Source: Carboxylicivirga taeanensis (GTDB taxonomy: Bacteria; Bacteroidota; Bacteroidia; Bacteroidales; Marinilabiliaceae). Taken from it: a stretch of 64,000 nt of DNA. Position 1 is the first letter of the stretch; each line of letters begins with the position of its first letter. Location: assembly GCF_051851475.1 (NCBI RefSeq), contig NZ_JBPUSJ010000009.1, positions 1 to 64,000 on the forward strand, read 5' to 3'. The notes under the pieces are model-generated. The model saw only the letters and a program-made list of their open reading frames with translations. It had not been told where the DNA came from and did no database searches. Shown here piece after piece: positions 19,998 to 27,268 of the stretch. A program made the translations under genes and the position numbers.

Positions 19998-20609
19998 ATG
20001 AAGATCTTATGCATTGGACGCAACTACGTAAAGCACATTGAGGAGCTAAATAATCAGGTGCCTTCACAGCCGGTTATCTTCAGCAAACCTGATTCCGCCT
20101 TACTTTTAAAGAATAAACCATTTTTTATTCCTGACTTTGCGAACGATTTTCATCATGAAGTAGAGTTAGTAATTAAAATTAACCGTATAGGAAAAAATAT
20201 TGCCCCACAATTTGCCCATCGTTATTACGATGAGATTGCATTGGGCATTGATTTTACGGCTCGCGACCTACAGGCTGAATTAAAAAGTAAAGGCTTGCCC
20301 TGGGAAAAAGCCAAAGCATTTGATGGCTCAGCAATGCTTTCCCCCTTTGTGAGTAAAAGTAAATTTGCCGGCATTCAAAACATCAACTTTAGATTAGATA
20401 AGAACAACACAACGGTGCAAAAAGGCAATACGGGCCATATGATTTTTCCGGTTGATGAGATCATTTCCCACGTCTCTCAATACTTTACACTCAAAATAGG
20501 CGATTTAATATACACCGGTACCCCTGAGGGAGTTGGTCCGGTAGCCATCAACGATCGCCTGAAAGGTTATATTGAGGATGAACTGATGTTTGATTTCCTG
20601 GTTAAATAA
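19998..20609 (+). CDS. Fumarylacetoacetate hydrolase (FAH) family protein
   Basis: The protein has 203 residues, the size of the short single-domain FAH/FAHD1 type. Metal-binding and family motifs include the N-terminal IGRNYVKHIEELNNQVP, FHHEVELVIKI (the His-Glu-x-Glu metal ligands), ALGIDFTARDLQ, GLPWEKAKAFDGSAMLSPFV, and the C-terminal GDLIYTGTPEGVGPV. Relatives cleave C-C bonds in acylpyruvates or decarboxylate oxaloacetate, using Mg or Mn. The precise substrate cannot be read from sequence. The gene lies 6 bases behind the exonuclease gene and 58 bases before lemA, so it is likely in a two-gene transcript with the exonuclease. Confidence 0.9.
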   Translation: MKILCIGRNYVKHIEELNNQVPSQPVIFSKPDSALLLKNKPFFIPDFANDFHHEVELVIKINRIGKNIAPQFAHRYYDEIALGIDFTARDLQAELKSKGLPWEKAKAFDGSAMLSPFVSKSKFAGIQNINFRLDKNNTTVQKGNTGHMIFPVDEIISHVSQYFTLKIGDLIYTGTPEGVGPVAINDRLKGYIEDELMFDFLVK

Positions 20610-20667
20610 TTGTAGCTCCCCTGTGAGCTTGATTATAAAATCTAAAACAACAATAAACACTTAACTT

Positions 20668-21246
20668 ATGAAAACAATAAAACACTTACTTCTAATTGCT
20701 TTTGCAATACCGTTTTTTACCAGCTGTGGCTATAACACCATGGTTGAAAAAAATGAAATGGTGGATGCCAGCTGGGCGCAGGTCGAAAATGTCTATCAGC
20801 GACGGGCCGATCTTATTCCAAACCTGGTTAACACGGTAAAAGGGTATGCTGAACATGAGCAGGAAACCTTAACAAGCGTTATCGAAGCGCGCTCAAAAGC
20901 AACCAGCGTTAATATTAATGCGGACAACCTCAATGAGGCCTCACTGGCTCAGTTTCAACAGGCTCAAGATGGTCTTTCGTCGGCCCTATCCCGCTTAATG
21001 GTGGTAATGGAACGCTACCCAGACCTAAAAGCCAACCAAAACTTTTTAGACTTACAAGCCCAATTGGAGGGAACAGAAAACCGCATTGCGGTGGAACGTA
21101 AAAAGTTTAATGACGCAACCCGTGATTACAACGCCTACATCAAAAAATTCCCACGTGTTATTTATGCCAGCTGGTTTGACTTCGAGAAGAAACCGTATTT
21201 TAAAGCGGAAGCTGGTTCAGAAAAAGCACCAAAAGTCGAATTTTAA
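20668..21246 (+). CDS. LemA family protein
   Basis: The protein has 192 residues. A short N-terminal hydrophobic segment ends TSCGYN, so it may be membrane-inserted or lipidated at Cys20. LemA signatures include EKNEMVDASWAQVENVYQRRADLIPNL (about 28-54), a LNTV-like VNTVKGYAEHEQETL segment, and the later NRIAVERKKFNDATRDYN with YIKKFP. The fold is a long antiparallel helical bundle. LemA proteins are conserved, of unsettled function, and typically sit beside TPM-domain genes as here. The next gene starts one base after this stop, indicating translational coupling. Confidence 0.93.
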   Translation: MKTIKHLLLIAFAIPFFTSCGYNTMVEKNEMVDASWAQVENVYQRRADLIPNLVNTVKGYAEHEQETLTSVIEARSKATSVNINADNLNEASLAQFQQAQDGLSSALSRLMVVMERYPDLKANQNFLDLQAQLEGTENRIAVERKKFNDATRDYNAYIKKFPRVIYASWFDFEKKPYFKAEAGSEKAPKVEF

Positions 21247-21247
21247 G

Positions 21248-21691
21248 ATGAGCAGTATGGCAAAAGATTTTTTTAGTGAAGACGAGCGTCAACAAATTGT
21301 TGAAGCCATAAAAAAAGCAGAACTTAACACATCGGGGGAAATCCGCGTTCATCTGGATAAAAAATGTGACGAAGATGTGTTAGATCGGGCAGCCTTCTGG
21401 TTTGAAAAGCTAAAAATGCATAAAACAGAACAGCGCAACAGTGTACTATTTTACCTGGCCTACGAAGATCGTAAGTTTGCTGTTCTGGGCGATGCCGGCA
21501 TCAATCAAAAGGTACCCGATGATTTCTGGAATGCAATAAAAGACCAGATGCTTTCGGCCTTTAAAGAGGGGAAGTTTGCCGAAGGACTGGCTGATGGTAT
21601 TATTGCAAGTGGTGAACAACTAAAAGCACATTTCCCCTACCAATCTGATGATGTAAATGAGCTATCGGACGACATTTCATTTGGTAGTTAA
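21248..21691 (+). CDS. TPM domain-containing protein (short, soluble)
   Basis: The protein has 147 residues from MSSMAKDFF; upstream in-frame codons overlap lemA and are a shadow. The TPM domain (about 10-120) shows EDERQQIVEAIKKAELNTSGEIRVHL, NSVLFYLAYEDRKFAVLGDAGI and FAEGLADGIIASGEQLKAHFP. No signal peptide or membrane segment is seen, unlike the following YgcG-like gene. TPM proteins act in membrane-associated repair or quality control in some organisms, but a biochemical role here is unknown. It is the middle gene of the lemA-TPM-TPM operon, with 1-base and 12-base spacers. Confidence 0.9.
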   Translation: MSSMAKDFFSEDERQQIVEAIKKAELNTSGEIRVHLDKKCDEDVLDRAAFWFEKLKMHKTEQRNSVLFYLAYEDRKFAVLGDAGINQKVPDDFWNAIKDQMLSAFKEGKFAEGLADGIIASGEQLKAHFPYQSDDVNELSDDISFGS

Positions 21692-21703
21692 AAACAACAG
21701 ACA

Positions 21704-22498
21704 ATGAACAAATTTTTTCTAATAATTATTGCCCTTTGGACCAGTTTGGCTAGTGCGCAAGACATACCTGAACGCCCAAATCCTCCCCGGCTAGTTAACG
21801 ACTATGCTGGCTTGTTAACGGCCGAACAGGAGCAGCAGATCGAAAGACACCTGGCGCAATTTGCACGCGAAACAAGCACCCAAATCGCCATATTGCTAGT
21901 CAATGATTTTGGGGGTACTTCACGCGAAGACTTTGCCTTTAAAGTAGGTGAAAAGTGGGGAATTGGTCAGAAGGGTAAAAACAATGGTATTGTAATGGTG
22001 GTGAAGCCAAAGATTGGCAACTCCCGCGGACAGGCATTTATTGCCACCGGCTACGGCCTTGAAGGGGCTGTACCTGATGCGGTCGCTAATCGAATTATCG
22101 ACCAGGAAATGATACCAAGTTTTAAGCAAAACGACTACTACTCGGGCATTGCACGGGCAACAAACACCCTGATGCAGCTAACACGAGGAGAATATTCGGC
22201 TGAAGACTATTTGAACAGAACAAAAAAAGGTGGCGGATTAGGCCTTTTTGGCATTATTTTCATCATTGCCATTATCAGTTTTGTAATGAAAGCTGCAGGA
22301 GGCCAGCGTCGCAACTCCATTGGCGGCTCAAGCTTACCTTTCTGGCTGTTAATGTCAATGATGGGTAGCCGAAGCAACAGCTTGCACGGAGGGAGCTTTG
22401 GTAATTTCTCAGGCGGAGGCGGCAGCTTCGGCGGAGGCGGCTTTGGCGGTTTCGGAGGTGGCAGCTTCGGTGGCGGTGGCGCCGGCGGAAGCTGGTAG
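21704..22498 (+). CDS. YgcG-like TPM domain membrane protein with glycine-rich tail
   Basis: The protein has 264 residues. A signal peptide (about 1-18, ending SAQD) precedes a TPM domain (about 28-160: VNDYAGLLTAEQEQQIERHL, TQIAILLVNDFGG, GWGIG-type WGIGQKGKNNGIVMVV, GYGLEGAVPDAVANRI). A transmembrane helix follows (about 182-197, LGLFGIIFIIAIISFVM), then a Ser/Gly-rich C-terminal tail ending GGGAGGSW. This is the usual YgcG/Psb32 layout. It closes the lemA-TPM-TPM operon, and a strong terminator follows at 22521-22566. The function is not established; membrane-protein turnover is a guess from the family. Confidence 0.92.
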   Translation: MNKFFLIIIALWTSLASAQDIPERPNPPRLVNDYAGLLTAEQEQQIERHLAQFARETSTQIAILLVNDFGGTSREDFAFKVGEKWGIGQKGKNNGIVMVVKPKIGNSRGQAFIATGYGLEGAVPDAVANRIIDQEMIPSFKQNDYYSGIARATNTLMQLTRGEYSAEDYLNRTKKGGGLGLFGIIFIIAIISFVMKAAGGQRRNSIGGSSLPFWLLMSMMGSRSNSLHGGSFGNFSGGGGSFGGGGFGGFGGGSFGGGGAGGSW

Positions 22499-22520
22499 AA
22501 TTACCTTAAAAACATACGAA

Positions 22521-22566
22521 AGGCTCGCATCGAATGATAATATATCAACGCTGCGAGCCTTTTTTA
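22521..22566 (+). terminator. Intrinsic terminator of the lemA-TPM operon
   Basis: A 9-10 base stem AGGCTCGCA / TGCGAGCCT (22521-22529 and 22552-22560) is followed by TTTTTTATATA on the plus strand. It also sits just past the stop of the convergent SDR gene. Confidence 0.88.
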
Positions 22567-22578
22567 TATATCTGTCCC

Positions 22579-23388
22579 CTATTTTATCGGGCTATCGGGT
22601 TCTTTAGCCATGTGATTATACGATAACTTGTCGAGCAGACCTGGCAGAAATTTATTTAGAAATACGGTGAGTTTTCCTTCCACAAAAGTAAGTATAAGCG
22701 TGCGCTTGCGCTTGATTATTGCCTTGGCCATGTGTCGGGCCACCTCTTCGGCACTCATCATTTTCTCCTCCTTACGCGGGGTTTCTCCCTGGCTACTTCC
22801 ATCGGCTGTTAAAGCGGCTTTTCGCACATTAGAAGCAGTAAAGCCAGGCGCCGCAATCAACACATGCAATCCCTTTTTCAGGTTCTCCACACGGATGGTC
22901 TCCAAAAACCCATGCATCGCGAATTTTGAGGCAGAATAGCCCGTGCGGCCTGGTAGGCCAATAAAACCAGCAATAGACGATACCCCCACCACTGAGCCCT
23001 TGCTATCCAATAAGGATGGCAGCGCATATTTGGTACAATAAACCGTTCCCCAAAAATTCACATCCATCAGCTGCTTCAACACATCGATATCTACATCCTG
23101 AAAAGCTGCCCGCATGGAGATGCCCGCATTATTGACCAACACATCTATCCGGCCGAAGGCCTTAAGCGTTTCACTTATCAGGTGTTTACAATCGTCCTGC
23201 ACACTAACGTCAGTTTTTACAGAAATAACTTCTGTACCTTTAGACTTAAGTTCCTGCTCAACCTCCATTAGCTTTTCCACACTGCGTGCAGCCAGTGCAA
23301 GCTTAGCTCCTCGTTGAGCAAACTCCCTGGCACATGCCAGTCCTATACCCGATGATGCACCTGTAATTATAATAACTTTGTTATTCAT
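22579..23388 (-). CDS. Short-chain dehydrogenase/reductase (classical SDR)
   Basis: The protein has 269 residues. The Rossmann NAD(P)-binding motif TGASSGIG spans residues 9-16, NNAG is at 86-89, and the catalytic set is Ser138 (GVSSIAG), Tyr151 and Lys155 (GYSASK). Arg35 after the second strand (ALAARS) suggests NADP preference. The C-terminal 30 residues include a hydrophobic segment (FVEGKLTVFLNKFLPGLLDKL), as in membrane-associated DhrS7-like SDRs. The substrate is unknown. The gene stands alone, converging with the lemA operon. Confidence 0.92.
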   Translation of the reverse strand: MNNKVIIITGASSGIGLACAREFAQRGAKLALAARSVEKLMEVEQELKSKGTEVISVKTDVSVQDDCKHLISETLKAFGRIDVLVNNAGISMRAAFQDVDIDVLKQLMDVNFWGTVYCTKYALPSLLDSKGSVVGVSSIAGFIGLPGRTGYSASKFAMHGFLETIRVENLKKGLHVLIAAPGFTASNVRKAALTADGSSQGETPRKEEKMMSAEEVARHMAKAIIKRKRTLILTFVEGKLTVFLNKFLPGLLDKLSYNHMAKEPDSPIK

Positions 23389-23774
23389 ACTATGTAAAAT
23401 ATTTGCACAGATTAAACCTGTTACCTTAATCAGACTGTGAAAGTAACAATTTATAAACTATTTAAAAATCAGCTCTGCTCCCGCTTGTTTTAGTGTTTAC
23501 ATTTAAGGGACCATCCTGTAAATTAAGGACTCCTTTGCTGTTTAACATCAAAAAAATAGGTGTGATAAACATTGGCAAAAATAGCAGAGTGTGATGGGTC
23601 TAAAAAAAGGAAGGGGAACAACCGTCCCCCTTTTAACCCTTAAAAAACTAACCCTAAAAACAAGCTGAAAATCAACTCGTTTACTTTAAATATCTTGATG
23701 AGATGTTACCTACTTAATGCTGGTGCGAATATACGGAATAGTTGCTAATCTGCTTCTGCTTTTTATTAAATATT
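23389..23774. other. Intergenic region with one terminator
   Basis: In these 386 bases the only structure recognised is the hairpin at 23602-23634, the terminator of the SpoU-family methyltransferase transcript. The remainder is AT-rich and holds the presumed SDR promoter; no gene was seen. Confidence 0.4.
23602..23634 (-). terminator. Intrinsic terminator after SpoU-family methyltransferase
   Basis: On the minus strand AAAAGGGGGA pairs imperfectly with TCCCCTTCCTTTT around a 7-base loop and runs into a T tract. It lies about 140 bases past the stop at 23775. Confidence 0.65.
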
Positions 23775-24281
23775 TTACTGCCTGTTTCTTCTTAACCATT
23801 CAAACAGACATACCGAAGCTGCATGGGATACATTCATTGATTTTATGGCGCCCGGCATTGGTATGTATACCGCTTTTTGGCAAGCCTGAAGCAGCTCTTG
23901 TGAGATACCAAATTTTTCACTCCCTAATACAAGAGCTAGTTTGGCTGGCAACTCACATTCAAAAACTTCCTCGGCGCCATCAACGGTTTCGAGTGCCACC
24001 GGAGTATAGCCATCAGGAACTCTAAAACTATCGATACTTAACCAATCCACCTTAACATGCCCAATGGCAGCGCCAGCCGTTTTCTTTACTTTGCTCTGAC
24101 GGCAGCCTTCACTTCCAACAACCATTACCTGGGAAGCATTAACATTGGCAGCTAAGCGAATAATACTGCCAATATTCTCGGGTGTTGAAAAATTATCAGC
24201 AATAATAATTACATCACTTCCTTGCTTTATACAGCTGGAATGACTTTCGTCAAAAAAATATTTAGAATGGGTTTGCGGCAT
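23775..24281 (-). CDS. SpoU/TrmH-family RNA 2'-O-methyltransferase
   Basis: The protein has 168 residues, the short single-domain SPOUT form without an N-terminal substrate-binding extension. The three SPOUT motifs are visible: motif 1 DNFSTPENIGSIIR (about 29-42), motif 2 LVLGSEKFGIS (about 118-128) and motif 3 IPMPGAIKSMNVSHAASVCL (about 141-160), which form the trefoil knot that binds S-adenosylmethionine. It should methylate ribose in a tRNA or rRNA; which site cannot be told. Its start lies one base from the stop of the CCA-adding enzyme upstream on the same strand, so the two form a tRNA-processing pair. Confidence 0.92.
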   Translation of the reverse strand: MPQTHSKYFFDESHSSCIKQGSDVIIIADNFSTPENIGSIIRLAANVNASQVMVVGSEGCRQSKVKKTAGAAIGHVKVDWLSIDSFRVPDGYTPVALETVDGAEEVFECELPAKLALVLGSEKFGISQELLQACQKAVYIPMPGAIKSMNVSHAASVCLFEWLRRNRQ

Positions 24282-24282
24282 C

Positions 24283-25689
24283 TTATATCTTACGTTTAAG
24301 TCCCATTTCCTCTCCTTTTTTCAGCATCAGTGCGTAAGCTTCGTCGTAGTTATTGCCAATTTCTCCATCGAGTATGGCTTCCTTAATAATTGCCTTAATA
24401 TCGCCTATCTCCTTACACGGTTGCAAACCAAAAGTTTTCATTATCACTTCGCCCGTAACCGGTGGCTGGAAATTGCGAACATGGTCTTTCTCCTCTATTT
24501 CTTTAAGCTTCTGACGGACCACCTTAAAGTTACGCATGTAACGCTTCACCTTTGACTCATTCTTAGAGGTAATATCTGCCTCACACAGTGTCATTAAATC
24601 ATCAATATCATCACCAGCCTCAAATAGCAAACGCCGCACAGCCGAATCTGTTACCACATCCTCGCTTAATACAATCGGACGCATATGCAAACCAACCATC
24701 TTCTGAACGTATTTCATTTTTTCATTCAGAGGCAGCTTCATGCGTCCAAATATCTTCGGTATCATTTTTTGACCGATGAAATTATGATTATGGAAAGTCC
24801 ATCCGGTCTTTTTATCGTAGCGTTTAGTGCGAGGCTTAGCTATATCATGCAATATGGCCGACCAACGCAACCACAAATTATCTGTATTCGGAACAATGCG
24901 ATCCAGCACCTCAAGGGTGTGGTAGAAATTATCTTTATGGGCTCGTCCCTCAACTTTATCAACCCCTTTCATGGCCTGCAGTTCCGGAAAAATAATTTCT
25001 AACAGTCCTGTCAACTCAAGCAACTTAAACCCTATAGAAGGTTTATCAGCCATCACAATTTTATTCAGCTCATCGGCCACCCGCTCGCCCGAAACAATCT
25101 CAATGCGATCTTTCTGTGATTTGATACCTTCAAAAGTGGCTTCATCAATCCTAAATTTGAGTTGAGTGGCAAAACGAATAGCACGCATCATGCGAAGAGG
25201 ATCATCTGAGAACGTAATTTTTGGCTCCAAAGGCGTTCGAATAATGCCCTTCTCCATATCGTTTATTCCATTGAACGGATCCACCAGCTCACCATAGTTG
25301 GATTTATTCAAGCTCAATGCCAATGCATTTATGGTAAAGTCTCGCCTGTTTTGATCGTCTTCCAGAGTTCCGTCTTCAACCAATGGCTTGCGGGAGTTAC
25401 GTTGGTACGACTCTTTACGTGCCCCCACAAACTCCACCTCTAAATCTCTGTAACGCAACATAGCAGTCCCAAAGTTCTTGAACACCGTCAGTCGCAGACC
25501 TCCCAACTTTTTGGCTACTCTATCGGCCACATCAATACCACTTCCTACAACCACTACATCAATATCCTTCGATGGGCGATTAAGGTATAAATCACGAACA
25601 AAGCCGCCTATAACAAAAGCAGGATAACCCATTTCTTCACATATATCTCGAATGGCATGGAAAACCGGGTTATTTAGACTCTTTTCCAT
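24283..25689 (-). CDS. cca: CCA tRNA nucleotidyltransferase with HD domain
   Basis: The protein has 468 residues from MEKSLNNPVF; an alternative ATG lies 8 codons upstream (25713), and longer in-frame codons run into the thioredoxin promoter. The class II nucleotidyltransferase head shows GGFVRDLYL and the catalytic DIDVVV aspartates, RRDFTINALA and DPLRMMRAIRFATQL. The C-terminal half has an HD metal-binding region (ILHDIAKP, then a long helical part). It builds or repairs the 3' CCA of tRNAs using CTP and ATP. It should be essential here because both tRNA genes in this window lack encoded CCA. It is co-transcribed with the SpoU-family gene. Confidence 0.95.
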   Translation of the reverse strand: MEKSLNNPVFHAIRDICEEMGYPAFVIGGFVRDLYLNRPSKDIDVVVVGSGIDVADRVAKKLGGLRLTVFKNFGTAMLRYRDLEVEFVGARKESYQRNSRKPLVEDGTLEDDQNRRDFTINALALSLNKSNYGELVDPFNGINDMEKGIIRTPLEPKITFSDDPLRMMRAIRFATQLKFRIDEATFEGIKSQKDRIEIVSGERVADELNKIVMADKPSIGFKLLELTGLLEIIFPELQAMKGVDKVEGRAHKDNFYHTLEVLDRIVPNTDNLWLRWSAILHDIAKPRTKRYDKKTGWTFHNHNFIGQKMIPKIFGRMKLPLNEKMKYVQKMVGLHMRPIVLSEDVVTDSAVRRLLFEAGDDIDDLMTLCEADITSKNESKVKRYMRNFKVVRQKLKEIEEKDHVRNFQPPVTGEVIMKTFGLQPCKEIGDIKAIIKEAILDGEIGNNYDEAYALMLKKGEEMGLKRKI

Positions 25690-25806
25690 CCTGTGTTGTG
25701 CATCTTGTATCATAATGCTGACAAAATTACAACAAATTATGGCAAATCGATTTTTTTTGGCAGATATAGCTTTTGGCACAATTGTTGATTCATCAACACA
25801 TGTACA

Positions 25807-25840
25807 TTTGTAGATATTTAGAAATATTTTATTAACTTTG
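25807..25840 (+). promoter_or_regulatory. Bacteroidota-type promoter of the thioredoxin gene
   Basis: TTTG (25807-25810) and TAACTTTG (25833-25840) lie 22 bases apart, matching the TTTG/TAnnTTTG pattern of this phylum. The trxA ATG follows 31 bases later. Confidence 0.75.
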
Positions 25841-25870
25841 CAGTGTTCACAAAAATTAAAATAAGAAATT

Positions 25871-26230
25871 ATGGTACAACATTTAACCAATGACACGTTT
25901 AAGGAAAAAGTATTCAACTATACCAATAACAAAGACTGGAAGTTTGAAGGCGATAAGCCGGCAGTAATTGATTTTTACGCTGACTGGTGCGGACCTTGTA
26001 AGATGGTGAGCCCAATTTTGGATGAACTAGCTACTGAATTTGATGGCAAAATCGACATTTATAAAGTCGATACAGAAACCGAAAGAGAATTAGCCGGTGC
26101 CTTTGGTATCCAAAGCATTCCGTCGATCTTATTTATTCCGAAAGACGGACAGCCACAAATGGCTCAGGGGGCTTTACCAAAGGATACTTTTATTCAGGCC
26201 TTTAAGGATGTTTTAAAAGTTGAAAAGTAA
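25871..26230 (+). CDS. trxA: Thioredoxin
   Basis: The protein has 119 residues, cytoplasmic with no signal. The thioredoxin fold carries FYADWCGPCKM, with redox Cys40 and Cys43, and the cis-Pro loop GIQSIPSILF. It keeps cytoplasmic proteins reduced using electrons from thioredoxin reductase, which is not in the window. An insertion before the active site (FNYTNNKDWKFEGDKPAVIDF) is shared with the next gene and marks the two as duplicates. The gene has its own promoter and is separated from the membrane-anchored copy by 129 bases. Confidence 0.94.
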   Translation: MVQHLTNDTFKEKVFNYTNNKDWKFEGDKPAVIDFYADWCGPCKMVSPILDELATEFDGKIDIYKVDTETERELAGAFGIQSIPSILFIPKDGQPQMAQGALPKDTFIQAFKDVLKVEK

Positions 26231-26359
26231 TTGATATATCTGCCAAAGAATGGCGCACAGCTGTTAACTGCCTGTTAAATCGGTTCAAATGGCAAACCTA
26301 AAGTGTGATAACAGGGTTTAACTTACGCGTAGTAATTGATAATTTAATTGCATAGAGAC

Positions 26360-26830
26360 ATGAGAAAGATTGGACTATTGGTTTTGATTGGAATAATTAC
26401 CGTTTCGGCGGTGGGGTTTGAACTTTATTCGCCCACTCCCGATGATAGCCACAAATCGAAAGAGGACAACGCTGTTATCTATTTAGATGCCAAAAGCTTT
26501 AAAGAGAAGGTTTTTGATTACGAGAACAATACGGAGTGGAAATACGAAGGCGAGGTACCAGCAATTTTGGATTTTTATGCCGATTGGTGTGGGCCTTGTA
26601 AAATGCTTTCACCGGTGTTAAAAAATCTTCAAAAGGAATACAAAGGAAAGATTCAGATTTATAAAATCAATACGGATCAGGAGCGCGAGTTATCCGCTAC
26701 CTTTGGTATTAGAAGTTTGCCAACTATTGTTTTTGTTCCGCTTAAAGGAGAACCTCAGGCAGCCATGGGCTATCGTTCGCAAAACGATTTGGAAACAATG
26801 ATTAGCGAAATATTAGAAGTAGATAAATAA
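26360..26830 (+). CDS. Membrane-anchored or periplasmic thioredoxin
   Basis: The protein has 156 residues from ATG at 26360; an upstream TTG in frame is unlikely. An N-terminal hydrophobic helix (about 4-21, GLLVLIGIITVSAVGF) is followed by a polar linker and a thioredoxin domain with FYADWCGPCKM (Cys77, Cys80) and the cis-Pro loop GIRSLPTIVF. By eye more than half of its domain is identical to the cytoplasmic thioredoxin encoded just upstream, including the FKEKVF-Y-NN-W-EG stretch, so it is a tandem duplicate retargeted to the envelope. A terminator follows at 26857-26886. Confidence 0.9.
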   Translation: MRKIGLLVLIGIITVSAVGFELYSPTPDDSHKSKEDNAVIYLDAKSFKEKVFDYENNTEWKYEGEVPAILDFYADWCGPCKMLSPVLKNLQKEYKGKIQIYKINTDQERELSATFGIRSLPTIVFVPLKGEPQAAMGYRSQNDLETMISEILEVDK

Positions 26831-26856
26831 AACAGGTCATTAACTAATGATTTGAA

Positions 26857-26886
26857 AGCCGAAGAAAAAATCTTCGGCTTTTTTTT
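26857..26886 (+). terminator. Intrinsic terminator after the second thioredoxin
   Basis: AGCCGAAG / CTTCGGCT (26857-26864, 26872-26879) with a 7-base loop is followed by an 8-T tract. The tract runs into the TTTG box of the thiamin promoter. Confidence 0.9.
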
Positions 26887-26916
26887 GTTTAACAAGTAGA
26901 TTTTCGTTTACCTTTG
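26884..26916 (+). promoter_or_regulatory. Bacteroidota-type promoter of the thiamin operon
   Basis: TTTG (26884-26887) and TACCTTTG (26909-26916) are 21 bases apart. Transcription would begin just before the riboswitch. The upstream box overlaps the T tract of the preceding terminator. Confidence 0.75.
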
Positions 26917-26926
26917 AATCATCAAC

Positions 26927-27003
26927 TTATTCGGGGTGCCTTACTTTACAGGCTGAGATTACACCCATTGAACCTGATGCAGGTAATGCTGACGCAGGGA
27001 TAT
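26927..27003 (+). ncRNA. TPP riboswitch (THI element) upstream of thiS
   Basis: The conserved TPP-aptamer segments are present in order: GGGGTGCC, CTGAGATTACACCC, GAACCTGAT, then GGTAATGCTGACGCAGGGA. Thiamin pyrophosphate binding should lower expression of the operon. No terminator hairpin lies between the aptamer and the thiS start at 27047, so control is probably at translation initiation or through an unrecognised structure in the 43-base spacer. Confidence 0.95.
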
Positions 27004-27046
27004 GAATGACTCTCTATTTGGCTTCCCGTATAAATATATACAGACG

Positions 27047-27250
27047 ATGAATCTATTTATCAACGGGCAAGCAACAATTCTACCCGAAAATTCTTCAATC
27101 GATGATGTGTTAAAACACATCGGGCAACTGCAAACAGGCGGCATTGCAGTGGCGGTAAACGACATGGTCGTTCCCAAAAGCCAATGGTCAACATCTCAAA
27201 TCGCCGATGGTGATAAACTACTCATTATTAAAGCCAGCCAAGGCGGCTAA
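27047..27250 (+). CDS. thiS: Sulfur carrier protein ThiS
   Basis: The protein has 67 residues from MNLFING; an in-frame ATG right behind the riboswitch (27002) would add 15 residues with no family counterpart. It has a ubiquitin-like beta-grasp fold: LFINGQATILPENSSIDDVL, AVAVNDMVVPKSQW, GDKLLIIKASQGG. It ends in the required Gly-Gly, which is adenylated and turned into a thiocarboxylate that supplies sulfur for the thiazole ring. First gene of the operon, 18 bases before thiC. The adenylating enzyme ThiF is not in the operon. Confidence 0.95.
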   Translation: MNLFINGQATILPENSSIDDVLKHIGQLQTGGIAVAVNDMVVPKSQWSTSQIADGDKLLIIKASQGG

Positions 27251-27268
27251 TCCTTAACCGAAATATCC

